A stretch of 64,000 bases of DNA from Magnetospirillum sp. XM-1 (GCF_001511835.1 NZ_LN997848.1:2446001-2510000); one strand, 5' to 3'; shown: positions 15,326-23,875, numbered from the stretch's first letter. The notes: a model not told the origin generated them from the letters alone. Translations and numbers: made by a program.

Positions 15326-15967
15326 ATGAGCCGACGGATTCAGATATTGAGGCGGGCCACCGAGGTGTTCGAACGCCAGGGGGTCAACCGCACGTCCATC
15401 GAGGACATCGCCAACGCGGTCGGCATCAAGCGCGAGGCCATCTATTATTATTTCAAGAGCCGCGCCGACATCTTGCTGAAGATCATCCTGCCGCAGAGCA
15501 CCTCGCTGGTCATGGGGCTGGGCGCGATCATCAATTCCAACCTGCCGGCCGAGGAGAAGCTGGAAGCGGCCATCCGCAACCATCTCGACCGCTTCAATCC
15601 CAACTACCTGGAAATGACCGTGGCGCTCCGCGAGGACCATTTCCTCGAGGACGAGAGCAAGGCGGCGGAACTGCGGGGCGTGTGGAACGAATACACCCAC
15701 CTGTGGACCCGCCTGATCGAGGAGGGGCAGGAAAAGGGAATCTTCAAGCCGGGCCTCGACGCCCGCATGGTGGCCAACGGCGTGCTCGGCATGTGCAATT
15801 GGATGTCGCGCTGGTACGACCCCGGCAAATCCATCCCCATCGAGAAGATCCTGGAGATCTTCTTCACCATGGTGGCGCACGGCATCGTCGACCCCGCCGC
15901 CGCGACCAAACCCCCGACGGCGGCGAAGAAGCCCGGCCGGTCGCGCAAGGCCGCTCCCAAGGGCTGA
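15326..15967 (+). CDS. TetR/AcrR family transcriptional regulator
   Basis: DNA-binding regulator (213 aa) with a classic N-terminal TetR helix-turn-helix: ILRRATEVFERQGVNRTSIE, DIANAVGIKREAIYYYFKSR (residues 7-46). The ligand domain that follows has no diagnostic motif, and the C-terminus is a basic Ala/Lys/Pro tail. It is transcribed away from the catabolic operon across a 220-bp gap with two matching inverted repeats. It most likely represses the operon and itself until an acyl-CoA intermediate binds, as for many TetR proteins of CoA pathways. The inducer is unknown. The start codon has only a weak ribosome site (AGGA about 10 nt upstream). Confidence 0.9.
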   Translation: MSRRIQILRRATEVFERQGVNRTSIEDIANAVGIKREAIYYYFKSRADILLKIILPQSTSLVMGLGAIINSNLPAEEKLEAAIRNHLDRFNPNYLEMTVALREDHFLEDESKAAELRGVWNEYTHLWTRLIEEGQEKGIFKPGLDARMVANGVLGMCNWMSRWYDPGKSIPIEKILEIFFTMVAHGIVDPAAATKPPTAAKKPGRSRKAAPKG

Positions 15968-16110
15968 GGCGTCGACGGCATATATCCGCCATCACGCCTC
16001 CCTGAGATTCGGCATATTATTTTAGTTATAAACTGCTTCTGGCGGCCCGGGGCTATGCCCCTGGAGTGCGATGGCCATCGATGGAGACGGCTTCGCACCG
16101 GTGGCTTGCT

Positions 16111-17685
16111 CTAGCGGCAGGGGGCGGCCGGCGGGATGACGGCCCGTCCGAGCCGGATCGGGGCTTCCTGGACGGGGCCGGGATAATGCAGCGTCACGTC
16201 GGGCAGGGTGGTGATGGGGCCGAAGCGCGCTTCCAGGGCGGCAATGCCCGGGAACCAGTCGAGCGGTTCGCCCGGCCGGGGCGCATCCTGGTGGTCGATG
16301 TCGCGATAGCGTCCGTCCAGGGCCTGATCCCACAGGATCAGGGCGCCGGTGCGGCGGATGTCCTCGTCCGACAGCCAGGGAGCCATCTTGGAATCGGCTT
16401 CGCTGTAGACCCGGGGACGCTCGGGTAATTTCAGCGACGCGGTGCCGCCCAGCCAGGCGTCGCCGATGATCACCGGCACCGGGCTGTGACAGACCTGCTC
16501 CCAGCCGTCAGCGGCGGCGGCGCCCAGCTGATTGGCCGGGAAACGCGACCACTTGCCTTCGTCCATGTCGGCGATGACGCCGGTGAAGATCAGCACATAG
16601 GTGGCCGCCATGGCGACCATCAGGCCGCTGGTCCAGGCCAGCAGGCGGTTGACCCGCCACGGCGTGGGCGAGGGATAGAACAGATGCAGGAGCAGCAGCG
16701 GAAGGGGCAGGAAGAAGGACGAGGCCCACTCCACCCGCATGGCGCCGCCGGTGATGGCCGACAGCAGGATGACCAGGGCGACGGGGCCGAGGCTCATCAT
16801 CAGCAGGAAGCGGTCCCGGCGGCACAGCTGGCGCCGTTGCAGCCGGGGCAGCCCCAGGCCGCCCACCAGGGCGAGCAACAGCGAGGCGCACATGCCGGCC
16901 ATGATCAGCAGCGCCACGAGAGGATTGATCAGATGGCGCTCGATGAAGCTTTCATCGCTGAGGCCGGCGCCGCTGGACAGATAGCGCAGCGGCCCCAGAT
17001 CGTGGGTCAGCACCCACTGGGCATGGGGCGCAGCCACCGCCAGGCACAGGCCGGCCGCCGCCCAGGCGCGTGGCGAGCGCAGCACCCAGCGATGTTCCGG
17101 TGTCGCCAGGACGTGGACCAGCAGCAGCAGCGGCAGGATCAGGATGGTGTACTTGGTCAGGATGCCCAGGCCGAGCGTCAGCCCCAGCAGCGGCCACGCC
17201 CAGTTCCGCCGCTCCTCGATGGCGAGGTAGGCCAGCCAGATGCCGGCGCACCAGGGCAGGTTGAGTAGAATGTTATGGTTGAAATGTGGGACGACGTAGC
17301 TGTAATAGCCCAGCACCGGCAACGTCACCACCGCCAGGGCGGCGCTGGTGGAGTCCAGGTAGCGGCGCGCCAGCCGGTGGACGCAGGCGAAGGAGGCCAC
17401 CATCACCGCGACGCCCAGGCCGTAGACCACGCCGTCCGACGCCCGGAACAGCCTGAAGGCGATCTCGGTCATCCAGCTGATCAGCGGCGGATGCTTGAAG
17501 TAGCCGGCCTGCCACTCCATTCCCCAGTAGACAATCTGGATGGTATCGCGATTAAGAGTGGTGTTGACGGCTAGCGGCAGGCCAACCCACGTGAGGGCGT
17601 AGAGGCAGAACGACAAGGCCAGCAGGGCCTTCACCCCGATGACAAGCTTACGTTCCGATCTGGCGATGTCGAGCGACAGACCCAT
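16111..17685 (-). CDS. ArnT/PMT-family integral membrane glycosyltransferase
   Basis: Membrane protein (524 aa) with about a dozen hydrophobic helices, of the dolichyl-phosphate-mannose/ArnT (GT83-like) group. These move a sugar from a polyprenyl phosphate to lipid or protein on the periplasmic side. The first periplasmic loop reads NRDTIQIVYWGMEWQAGYFKHPPL in parts, matching the family pattern with the catalytic Asp and the KxPPL end. The C-terminal soluble part is short. I start at ATG 17685 (MGLSLDIARS); the upstream open frame has no protein-like character. No sugar-donor gene sits beside it, so the substrate is unknown. It converges on tetR. Confidence 0.8.
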   Translation of the reverse strand: MGLSLDIARSERKLVIGVKALLALSFCLYALTWVGLPLAVNTTLNRDTIQIVYWGMEWQAGYFKHPPLISWMTEIAFRLFRASDGVVYGLGVAVMVASFACVHRLARRYLDSTSAALAVVTLPVLGYYSYVVPHFNHNILLNLPWCAGIWLAYLAIEERRNWAWPLLGLTLGLGILTKYTILILPLLLLVHVLATPEHRWVLRSPRAWAAAGLCLAVAAPHAQWVLTHDLGPLRYLSSGAGLSDESFIERHLINPLVALLIMAGMCASLLLALVGGLGLPRLQRRQLCRRDRFLLMMSLGPVALVILLSAITGGAMRVEWASSFFLPLPLLLLHLFYPSPTPWRVNRLLAWTSGLMVAMAATYVLIFTGVIADMDEGKWSRFPANQLGAAAADGWEQVCHSPVPVIIGDAWLGGTASLKLPERPRVYSEADSKMAPWLSDEDIRRTGALILWDQALDGRYRDIDHQDAPRPGEPLDWFPGIAALEARFGPITTLPDVTLHYPGPVQEAPIRLGRAVIPPAAPCR

Positions 17686-17786
17686 TAATTGCGCTGCTGA
17701 CGAATTATGATTAAGGATGCCCCTACAGGATTGGCCCCACCCTACCTCAGTCCTGATACGAGGCAGAAGCAAAATCGGCGAAACTG

Positions 17787-18986
17787 TTACACTGCGTTAC
17801 AGTGCCTGACCGCCCCTAATCCGGCCCGGTGGCCGGTGGCGAAGCAGCCGGTGAGCAGATAGCCGCCGGTGGGGGCTTCCCAGTCCAGCATTTCCCCGGC
17901 CGCGAAGATTCCCGGCAGGCGCTTGAGCATCAGGGAATCGTCCATCTCCGCCAGCGCGATTCCCCCGGCGGTGGAGACGGCCTCGGCCAGGGGGCGGGGG
18001 CGGCGCAGCCGCAGGGGCAGGGCCTTGATCGCTTCGGCCAGGGCGGCGGGAGACGCGGCTGCCGGGGCGGCCTCGCGCAGCAGGGCCAGGGCGGCGGGCG
18101 ACAGGGGCAGGGCCTTCTTCAGGAAGGTGGACAGCGACTTCGAACCGCGCGGACGGGCCAGGGCCGCCGCCACCCGCTCGGCGCTCCAGTCGGGCATCAG
18201 ATCCACATGGGGCACCGCCTCGCCCAAGGCCTCCAGGCTGTTGCGCAATTGGGCGGCCAGCCCGTAGACGACGCCCCCCTCGATCCCGGTGGCGGTGAGC
18301 GTGATTTCCCCCCGCCGCCTTTGTCCGGCGAAGGACAGTTCCACCGTGCCGGTGCGGCCGCCGGCGAAGCGTTCGGCGAAGGAGGGGCTCCAGTCCAGGT
18401 CGAAGCCGCAATTGGCGGGCTTCAGCGGGGCGACCTCCACCCCCTTTGAGGCCAGCGGCGCGGCCCAGCCGCCGTCCGAGCCCAGATGCGGCCAGGAGGC
18501 GCCGCCCAGGGCCAGGACGCAGGCCCTGGCGTCCAGCGTTTCCTCGCCCTCGGGCCCAGCGAGCCGAAGACGGTGCTCGGCGTCCCAGCCCAGCCAGCGG
18601 CGGCGGGGGTGAAGGATGACGCCCAGCCCCCGCAGGCGGCGCACCCAGGCGCGCAGCAGCGGCGCGGCTTTCATCTGGGCCGGAAACACCCGGCCCGACG
18701 AACCGACGAAGGTCTCGATCCCCAGCCCCTCGGCCCAGGCTCGCAGATGCGTCGGCCCGAATTCGGCCAGCAACGGAGCCATGAAGCCGGCGGCGGCGCC
18801 ATAGCGGGTGACGAAGCGCTCCATCGGTTCGGAATGGGTGAGGTTCAGCCCCCCCTTGCCGGCCAGCAGGAACTTGCGCCCCGGCGACGGCATGGCGTCG
18901 TAGACCTGGACGGCAAGGCCGTGCCGCGCCATGACCTCGGCGGCCATCAGTCCGGCGGGTCCGGCTCCGATCACCACGGCGGTCAT
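17787..18986 (-). CDS. HI0933/BaiN-like FAD-dependent oxidoreductase (TIGR03862-type flavoprotein)
   Basis: Flavoprotein (399 aa) with an N-terminal dinucleotide-binding motif VVIGAGPAGLMAAEVMARHG, the family stretch SPGRKFLLAGKGGLNLTHSE, LALGGASWPHLGSDG, and a C-terminal FAD segment with PGIFAAGEMLDWEAPTGGYL and TGCFATGHRAG. The pattern fits the HI0933 family branch named TIGR03862. No physiological reaction is established for that branch; the related BaiN reduces bile-acid enones. The neighbours do not help: a glycosyltransferase follows and a gene remnant precedes it. Confidence 0.85.
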   Translation of the reverse strand: MTAVVIGAGPAGLMAAEVMARHGLAVQVYDAMPSPGRKFLLAGKGGLNLTHSEPMERFVTRYGAAAGFMAPLLAEFGPTHLRAWAEGLGIETFVGSSGRVFPAQMKAAPLLRAWVRRLRGLGVILHPRRRWLGWDAEHRLRLAGPEGEETLDARACVLALGGASWPHLGSDGGWAAPLASKGVEVAPLKPANCGFDLDWSPSFAERFAGGRTGTVELSFAGQRRRGEITLTATGIEGGVVYGLAAQLRNSLEALGEAVPHVDLMPDWSAERVAAALARPRGSKSLSTFLKKALPLSPAALALLREAAPAAASPAALAEAIKALPLRLRRPRPLAEAVSTAGGIALAEMDDSLMLKRLPGIFAAGEMLDWEAPTGGYLLTGCFATGHRAGLGAVRHCNAV

Positions 18987-19185
18987 GGGCCGTCACGCCT
19001 TGATGAGCGCCGGCATTGCGGAAGAATGGCGGGATGTCCGGACCTGATCATGCCGTCTGTCGATACTTCCTGTCCTATCGCGGCGTCAAGCCGCGCCGCG
19101 CCGGAATGCCCATGGGCGGGGACAAAATGAAGGCCGATTTCGGAAAAAATGGCGAGCAGCAGACCTGGCCGTCCTCGCGGCCCGC

Positions 19186-19496
19186 CTAGATCAAGCTGAT
19201 GAGGGACCTGATCTGGCGCTCGCGGATGTCGGCGGCGATGTCGGTCTGCGTCACGCCGCGCCCGCCGCCGTAATTGGCGATCAGCACCCGGTGGACGCGG
19301 TGGAACGAGCCGTAGCTGCTTTCCTCCCATTCCTCGACCCTGGGGCTGCCGTCGAAGGTGACGACCCGCCGCGCCTTGGAGGCGTTGCGGCGCACGGCGA
19401 AGATGGCCTCGGTGATCACCACGTAGATGCTGTCGGTGGTGAAATAGCCGGCCAGGGTGCCCAGGGCGGCGCCGGACGCCATGCCGATCCCCGCGC
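19186..19496 (-). pseudogene. C-terminal remnant of a TraT-like outer-membrane lipoprotein
   Basis: An open frame of about 100 codons reads AGAGIGMASGAALGTLAG, then a middle with TDSIYVVITEAIFAVRR, and ends DIRERQIRSLISLI. From memory this parallels the C-terminal part of TraT complement-resistance/surface-exclusion lipoproteins (glycine-rich membrane segment, then the conserved tail). The first roughly 140 residues, including the signal peptide and lipobox, are missing. The homology stops at about 19,490, exactly where the truncated ketosynthase begins in the other direction. An internal ATG at 19,482 exists, but the product would not be exported, so I treat it as a remnant. The TraT call is moderate. 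Confidence 0.55.
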
Positions 19497-20177
19497 CGGC
19501 TGATCCGGGCTGGGCTGGCCGATGCCGCCATCGCGGGCGGTGCCGATACCTTGTGCCGGCTGACGCTGACCGGCTTCGGCGCGCTGGAGGCGCTGTCGCC
19601 CGAGCCCTGCAATCCCTTCAGCGCCAACCGCCGGGGCATCTCCATCGGCGAGGGCGGCGGGCTGTTCCTGCTCGCCCCCGACCCGGCCGAGATCGAACTG
19701 GCGGGCCTGGGCGAGAGCTCCGACGCCCACCATGTCAGCGCCCCCGACCCGCAAGGGGCCGGAGCTTTGGCGGCCATGCGGGCGGCCCTGGACGACGCCG
19801 GCCTGTCGCCGGATCGGGTGGGCTATCTCAACCTGCACGGCACGGCCACCTCGCTCAACGATTCCATGGAGGCCACGGCGGTGGCGGCCCTGTTTCCCGA
19901 CGGAATCGCCTGCTCCTCGACCAAGGCGCTGACCGGCCATACCCTGGGCGCGGCCGGAGCGGTGGAGGCCGCATTCCTGTGGCTCGCCCTGTCGTCCGGC
20001 TGGAATCCCGATGGCCGCCTGCCGCCCCATGTCTGGGACGGTGTGGCCGATCCGTCCTTGCCGCGTCTGGAGTTCGCCACGGCCGGGCACCGGCTGGGGC
20101 CCAAGGCGGCCCTGTCCAATTCCTTCGCCTTCGGCGGCAGCAATTGCTGCCTGGCGTTGCGGAGGGCGAAAGTATGA
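19491..20177 (+). pseudogene. 5'-truncated beta-ketoacyl-ACP synthase (ApeO-like)
   Basis: The C-terminal half of a FabF-type ketosynthase. The frame is recognisable from RRLIRAGLADAAIAGGADTL onward and keeps both catalytic-His segments, LHGTATSLNDSMEATA and KALTGHTLGAAGA, and the terminal FAFGGSNCCLAL. The N-terminal half with the nucleophilic Cys is absent, so the product cannot condense. The first in-frame start is a TTG at 19,551 with no ribosome site. The stop overlaps the next gene by ATGA, so this was the head or middle of an operon. In E. coli-type aryl-polyene clusters the order ketosynthase, dehydratase, ketoreductase, ketosynthase is apeO-P-Q-R, matching this arrangement. Confidence 0.8.
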
Positions 20178-20617
20178 GCGCCTGTCCCTGGCCCATCGAG
20201 GATTTGCTGCCCCACGCCCGGCCCATGCTGTTGCTGGACGAGGCCTTGAGCTCGGACGGGGATGGGGCCTGCGCGGCGGTGAGCATCCGTCCCGACCACC
20301 TTTTCGCCCGCGCCGAAGGCGTGCCCGCCCATGTGGGCATCGAATTCATGGCCCAGACCTGCGGTATCTGGGCCGGAGGCGAGGCCAAGCGCGAAGGCGG
20401 CGCGGTGCGGCTGGGATTCCTTCTGGGGACCCGGCGCTACAAGGCGGCGCGGCCGTATTTTCATTTTGGCGAACGCCTGGAAATCACCGCCCGGCTGGTC
20501 TTTCGCGACCAGGGCATGGGGGTGTTCGACTGCCGGATCAGCGGCGCCGGGGGAGAGGTTCTGGCCGAGGCGCAACTCAGCGTCTACCAGCCCGGCGAGG
20601 AAGGGGAACAGACATGA
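20174..20617 (+). CDS. 3-hydroxyacyl-ACP dehydratase, ApeP-like
   Basis: Hot-dog fold dehydratase (147 aa) with LPHARPMLLLDE near the N-terminus, whose His fits the FabA/FabZ catalytic position, and the central helix VGIEFMAQTCGIWAG. It would remove water from 3-hydroxyacyl-ACP to extend a polyene. It overlaps the truncated ketosynthase before it and the ketoreductase after it, each by 4 bp (ATGA), so it depends on the operon's upstream promoter, which appears to be lost. Family assignment to the aryl-polyene dehydratases rests on gene order and size. Confidence 0.78.
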   Translation: MSACPWPIEDLLPHARPMLLLDEALSSDGDGACAAVSIRPDHLFARAEGVPAHVGIEFMAQTCGIWAGGEAKREGGAVRLGFLLGTRRYKAARPYFHFGERLEITARLVFRDQGMGVFDCRISGAGGEVLAEAQLSVYQPGEEGEQT

Positions 20618-21333
20618 CCGCCAGGACCATTCTCGTCACCGGGGCGGGGCGCGGCATCGGGCGCGCCATCGCTTTGAACCTGGCCGAGGGCGGCTTCACG
20701 GTGGTGGCGCATTACCATTCCGACCAGGCGGCGGCGCAGGCCACGCTGGAGTCCATGGGGGGCAACGGGCGGCTGATCCGCTTCGACACCGCCGACCGCG
20801 AGGGCTGCCGCGCCGCGCTCGAGGCCGATCTGGCGGCCTTTGGTCCCTATTGGGGGGCGGTTCTCAATGCCGGCATCGCCCGCGACACCGCCTTTCCCGC
20901 CATGGAGGACGAGGATTGGGATCAGGTGCTGGGGACCAATCTGGACGGCTTCTACAACGTCTTGCGGCCGCTGGTCATGCCCATGGTCTCGGCCCGCCGG
21001 GGCGGGCGCATCGTGACCTTGTCCTCGGTCTCGGGGCTGGCGGGCAACCGGGGGCAGGTCAATTACTCGGCGGCCAAGGCCGGCATCATCGGCGCCACCA
21101 AAGCCCTGGCCCTGGAACTGGCCAAGCGCTCCATCACCGTCAATTGCGTGGCCCCCGGCCTGATCGAGACCCAGATGATCGCCGAGGTACCCCTGGACGA
21201 GGCCATGAAGCTGATTCCCATGCGCCGGGTGGGACGGCCCGAGGAGGTGGCGGCGCTGGTCGGCTTCCTGTGTTCCGACGCGGCGTCCTACATCACCCGG
21301 CAGGTGATTTCGGTCAACGGAGGCATGGTCTGA
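20614..21333 (+). CDS. 3-oxoacyl-ACP reductase, ApeQ/FabG-like
   Basis: Short-chain dehydrogenase (239 aa) with the NADP motif VTGAGRGIGRAIALNLAEGG, the NAG motif (LNAGIARD), catalytic Ser in TLSSVSGLAGN and the YxxxK pair in NYSAAKAG, ending ITRQVISVNGGMV as FabG proteins do. It reduces 3-oxoacyl-ACP with NADPH. The start overlaps the dehydratase stop (ATGA), and its stop overlaps the start of the second ketosynthase (TGATG), so the three genes are coupled. All catalytic residues are present. Confidence 0.88.
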   Translation: MTARTILVTGAGRGIGRAIALNLAEGGFTVVAHYHSDQAAAQATLESMGGNGRLIRFDTADREGCRAALEADLAAFGPYWGAVLNAGIARDTAFPAMEDEDWDQVLGTNLDGFYNVLRPLVMPMVSARRGGRIVTLSSVSGLAGNRGQVNYSAAKAGIIGATKALALELAKRSITVNCVAPGLIETQMIAEVPLDEAMKLIPMRRVGRPEEVAALVGFLCSDAASYITRQVISVNGGMV

Positions 21334-22562
21334 TGCGCAGGGTGGTGGTTACCGGCATGGGCGGCATCACGGCGCTCGGACAGGATTGGCCGGCCATCAG
21401 CGCCGCGCTTCGCGACGGGCGTACCGCCATCCGCGCCATGAGCCCGGAATGGGACCGCTTCGAGGGCGTCAATACCCGGCTGGCGGCGCCGGTTCTCGAT
21501 TTTACCGTGCCGGAGCACTGGTCGCGCAAGAAGACCCGCACCATGGGCCGGGTGGCGAAACTGGCGGTGGCCGCCACGGAAAAGGCGCTGGCCGATGCCG
21601 GATTGCTCAATGATCCGGTGCTGACCGGCGGGCGGGCGGGAGCGGCCTTCGGCTCGTCGTTCGGCAGCCCGGATTCGGTGCTGGGCTTCTACGAGTTGAA
21701 GATGAGCGGCAAGTCCAAGAATCTCAACGCCACCACCTATATCCAGATGATGAGCCATACCGCTTTGGTGAATGTCGGCCTGTTCTTCGGGCTGAAGGGG
21801 CGGATGATTCCCACGTCCAACGCCTGCGCCTCGGCCAGCCAGGCCATCGGCTTTGCCGCCGAGGCCATCAAATGGGGCAAGGCCGACGTCATGATCGCCG
21901 GCGGGGCCGAGGAATTGGACATCACCGATTCCGCCGTGTTCGATACCTTGTTCGCCACCTCGATCCGCAACGACGCCCCCCATCTCAGCCCGCGCCCCTT
22001 CGACCGTGACCGCGACGGGCTGGTGATCGGCGAAGGCGCCGGCGCCCTGATCCTCGAGGAATACGAGCGGGCCCGGGCGCGCGGCGCCACAATCCATGCC
22101 GAGGTGGTGGGGTTTGGCACCAACGCCGACGGCAATCACGTCACCCAGCCGCAGGCCGAGACCATGGAGATCGCCCTGCGCCTCGCCCTCGAGGATGCCG
22201 GCCTGTCCGCCGATGCCATTGGAGTGGTCAACGGCCACGGTACCGCCACCGAGGGCGGCGACATCGCCGAGGCGGCGGCCACCGCGGCGGTGTTCGGCCG
22301 ACGGGTGGCGCTTCACTCGCTCAAGAGCTATTTCGGCCATTCCCTGGGCGCTTGCGGCGCTATCGAGGCCTGGCTGGGCATCGAGATGATGCGGGAAGGC
22401 TGGTGCTGCCACACCGCCAATCTGGACAATGTGGATCCGCGTTGCGCCGAGCTGGACTACATCATGGGGCGGCCCCGCCGCACCGAGGCCGAATACTTCA
22501 TGAGCAACAATTTCGCCTTCGGGGGCGTCAACGCGTCCCTGATCTTCCGGCGGACGCCATAG
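21333..22562 (+). CDS. beta-ketoacyl-ACP synthase, ApeR-like
   Basis: Complete ketosynthase (409 aa). It keeps the nucleophilic Cys in SNACASASQAIG (about residue 166) and both His residues in GHGTATEGGD and SYFGHSLGACG, so it should be active, unlike the truncated copy upstream. Decarboxylative condensation with malonyl-ACP is the expected reaction. It is the last gene of the four-gene ketosynthase, dehydratase, ketoreductase, ketosynthase set and converges on a response-regulator gene 66 bp away. No acyl carrier protein, ammonia lyase or acyltransferase of an aryl-polyene cluster is present in the window. Confidence 0.87.
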   Translation: MRRVVVTGMGGITALGQDWPAISAALRDGRTAIRAMSPEWDRFEGVNTRLAAPVLDFTVPEHWSRKKTRTMGRVAKLAVAATEKALADAGLLNDPVLTGGRAGAAFGSSFGSPDSVLGFYELKMSGKSKNLNATTYIQMMSHTALVNVGLFFGLKGRMIPTSNACASASQAIGFAAEAIKWGKADVMIAGGAEELDITDSAVFDTLFATSIRNDAPHLSPRPFDRDRDGLVIGEGAGALILEEYERARARGATIHAEVVGFGTNADGNHVTQPQAETMEIALRLALEDAGLSADAIGVVNGHGTATEGGDIAEAAATAAVFGRRVALHSLKSYFGHSLGACGAIEAWLGIEMMREGWCCHTANLDNVDPRCAELDYIMGRPRRTEAEYFMSNNFAFGGVNASLIFRRTP

Positions 22563-22628
22563 AGCCGAAATCCCGGCGATCCAATGACGGGGGCAACCAG
22601 CACGTCCCGGCATGACAAGCGGTGCCCG

Positions 22629-23336
22629 TCATTCGACCATGTAGCCCACATGGCGGACGGTGGCGATCAGCGCTTTTCCGGGATGGGGCGTCTCCAGCTT
22701 GCGCCGCAGGGCGGCGATGTGCTGGTCGAGGGCCCGGTCGTCCGGATTCCAGCTTCGTCCCAGCGCCCGCAAGGACAGCATGTCACGGGTCATGGGCGCA
22801 CCGCGATTGTCCAGCAGGGCCGACAGGACCTTGGCCTCGGTCCGCGACAGCGTCACCAGGGCGCCGTGGGGCAGGCTGACCTGCCGCGAACGCGGATTGA
22901 ACCGGAAGCCGGACGCCGTGATGGTCTCGGTCCGTGGCTCCGCCCCCGGCTCCTCGCCCAGCGAGGGGGGGTGTATGCGCCGCAGCACGCTGTGGATGCG
23001 GGCCAGCAATTCGCGTGCGAAAAACGGCTTCGACAGGCAGTCGTCCGCCCCCATCTCCAGATAGATGGTCCGGTCGATGGGATCCGATCGGGAACTGAGG
23101 AGGATGAGGCCGGGACGGGACGGCCGGGACATCAGCCAACGCGCGATGTCCAATCCTGAAATGTCGCCGAAATTGGTTCCCAGCACCACCAGGCTGGGAT
23201 TGCACCGGCCAATTTCCCGCTGCGCCGTCGCGGCGTCGTCGAGAAAAATCGCCTCGAACATTTCGTCGGCCAGGTATCCCGCCATGGTTTGCGCCGTCAT
23301 GCGGTCATTGTCGGCGAAGACGATTGTATGGTGCAT
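22629..23336 (-). CDS. OmpR/PhoB-type response regulator lacking the phospho-acceptor Asp
   Basis: Protein of 235 aa with an N-terminal receiver-like domain and a C-terminal winged helix (TLSRTEAKVLSALLDNRG, DQHIAALRRKLE, IATVRHVGYMVE). The receiver is degenerate. The phospho-acceptor position reads LVVLGTNFGD, with Gly53 (codon GGA) for Asp, and the acidic pocket reads ADND; the Lys in CLSKPF is kept. It should not be switched by ordinary phosphotransfer. I start at ATG 23336 (MHHTIVF) because GGGAG lies 5 nt upstream; a GTG 15 bp earlier is also in frame. No kinase gene is adjacent. Confidence 0.85.
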   Translation of the reverse strand: MHHTIVFADNDRMTAQTMAGYLADEMFEAIFLDDAATAQREIGRCNPSLVVLGTNFGDISGLDIARWLMSRPSRPGLILLSSRSDPIDRTIYLEMGADDCLSKPFFARELLARIHSVLRRIHPPSLGEEPGAEPRTETITASGFRFNPRSRQVSLPHGALVTLSRTEAKVLSALLDNRGAPMTRDMLSLRALGRSWNPDDRALDQHIAALRRKLETPHPGKALIATVRHVGYMVE

Positions 23337-23875
23337 CGTAGCTCCCGTCACGGGACCAAGCCTTAGATGAATATCTTATCGACAAGATTCAACTGCCGAC
23401 CTCTTCATTGTCAGTGAAAATCCTATTGAGATGTAATTGCCGTGTCAATATGCACAAGTAATTGTACGTATGCATCTGCAATCTGTTTCGTATACATCTT
23501 GATTTTCCTCACGAATCCCCATGCAGGCATGGCGAAATGTAAGGAAATTTACGCATTCCTTACGTTTTTCAGACTTTTGCCTTCGGCGCCCTATCACCAT
23601 GTGGTGCTGCCTCGGGGCGGTCCTCACAAAATGCATGTATGCCAAAGAGTAGGGAGGCGGCGCGCCGATCTCTGCATGTAAAGGAATGGTGAGATGGCTA
23701 CAAAGCAGAGGTTGAAACTCTTGCTATCGCGCATGACAATAATAGTAGCGCCCATGTCAAGGGCGCTGCGTAGGGGATTGTGCCTTCTGTAGGTTTGAAT
23801 ACTGATATAGATTTTTTGTGAACATCTTAAAACCATAAATTACAAAATCTCATCCAATGTTAATTGGGAGTAATC
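23337..23875. other. 539-bp AT-rich intergenic region
   Basis: This region separates the leftward response regulator from the rightward chemosensory operon. It is clearly richer in A and T than the flanking genes. Short open frames in it lack ribosome sites and protein-like composition. I see no RNA gene. It must hold the promoters for both directions, but no sigma-70 or sigma-28 boxes are strong enough to place. A GTAAGGAA/TTCCTTAC inverted repeat at 23,539-23,563 is the one clear structure. Confidence 0.5.
23539..23563. repeat. GTAAGGAA/TTCCTTAC inverted repeat
   Basis: Perfect 8-bp arms (23,539-23,546 and 23,556-23,563) with a 9-base loop, followed on the plus strand by GTTTTTC. It could be a regulator site for either flanking operon or a weak rightward terminator. 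There is no gene directly upstream on the plus strand that would need terminating, which favours a binding site. Confidence 0.35.

Noticed and set aside
16040..16075. Hairpin GGGGC-TAT-GCCCC between tetR and the glycosyltransferase as a shared terminator
   Set aside because: Only five GC pairs and no T-tract on either strand; position is suggestive, but the structure is not enough.
23442..23681. 79-codon open frame in the AT-rich intergenic region
   Set aside because: No ribosome site, unusual composition and overlap with an antisense frame of similar length; nothing supports translation.
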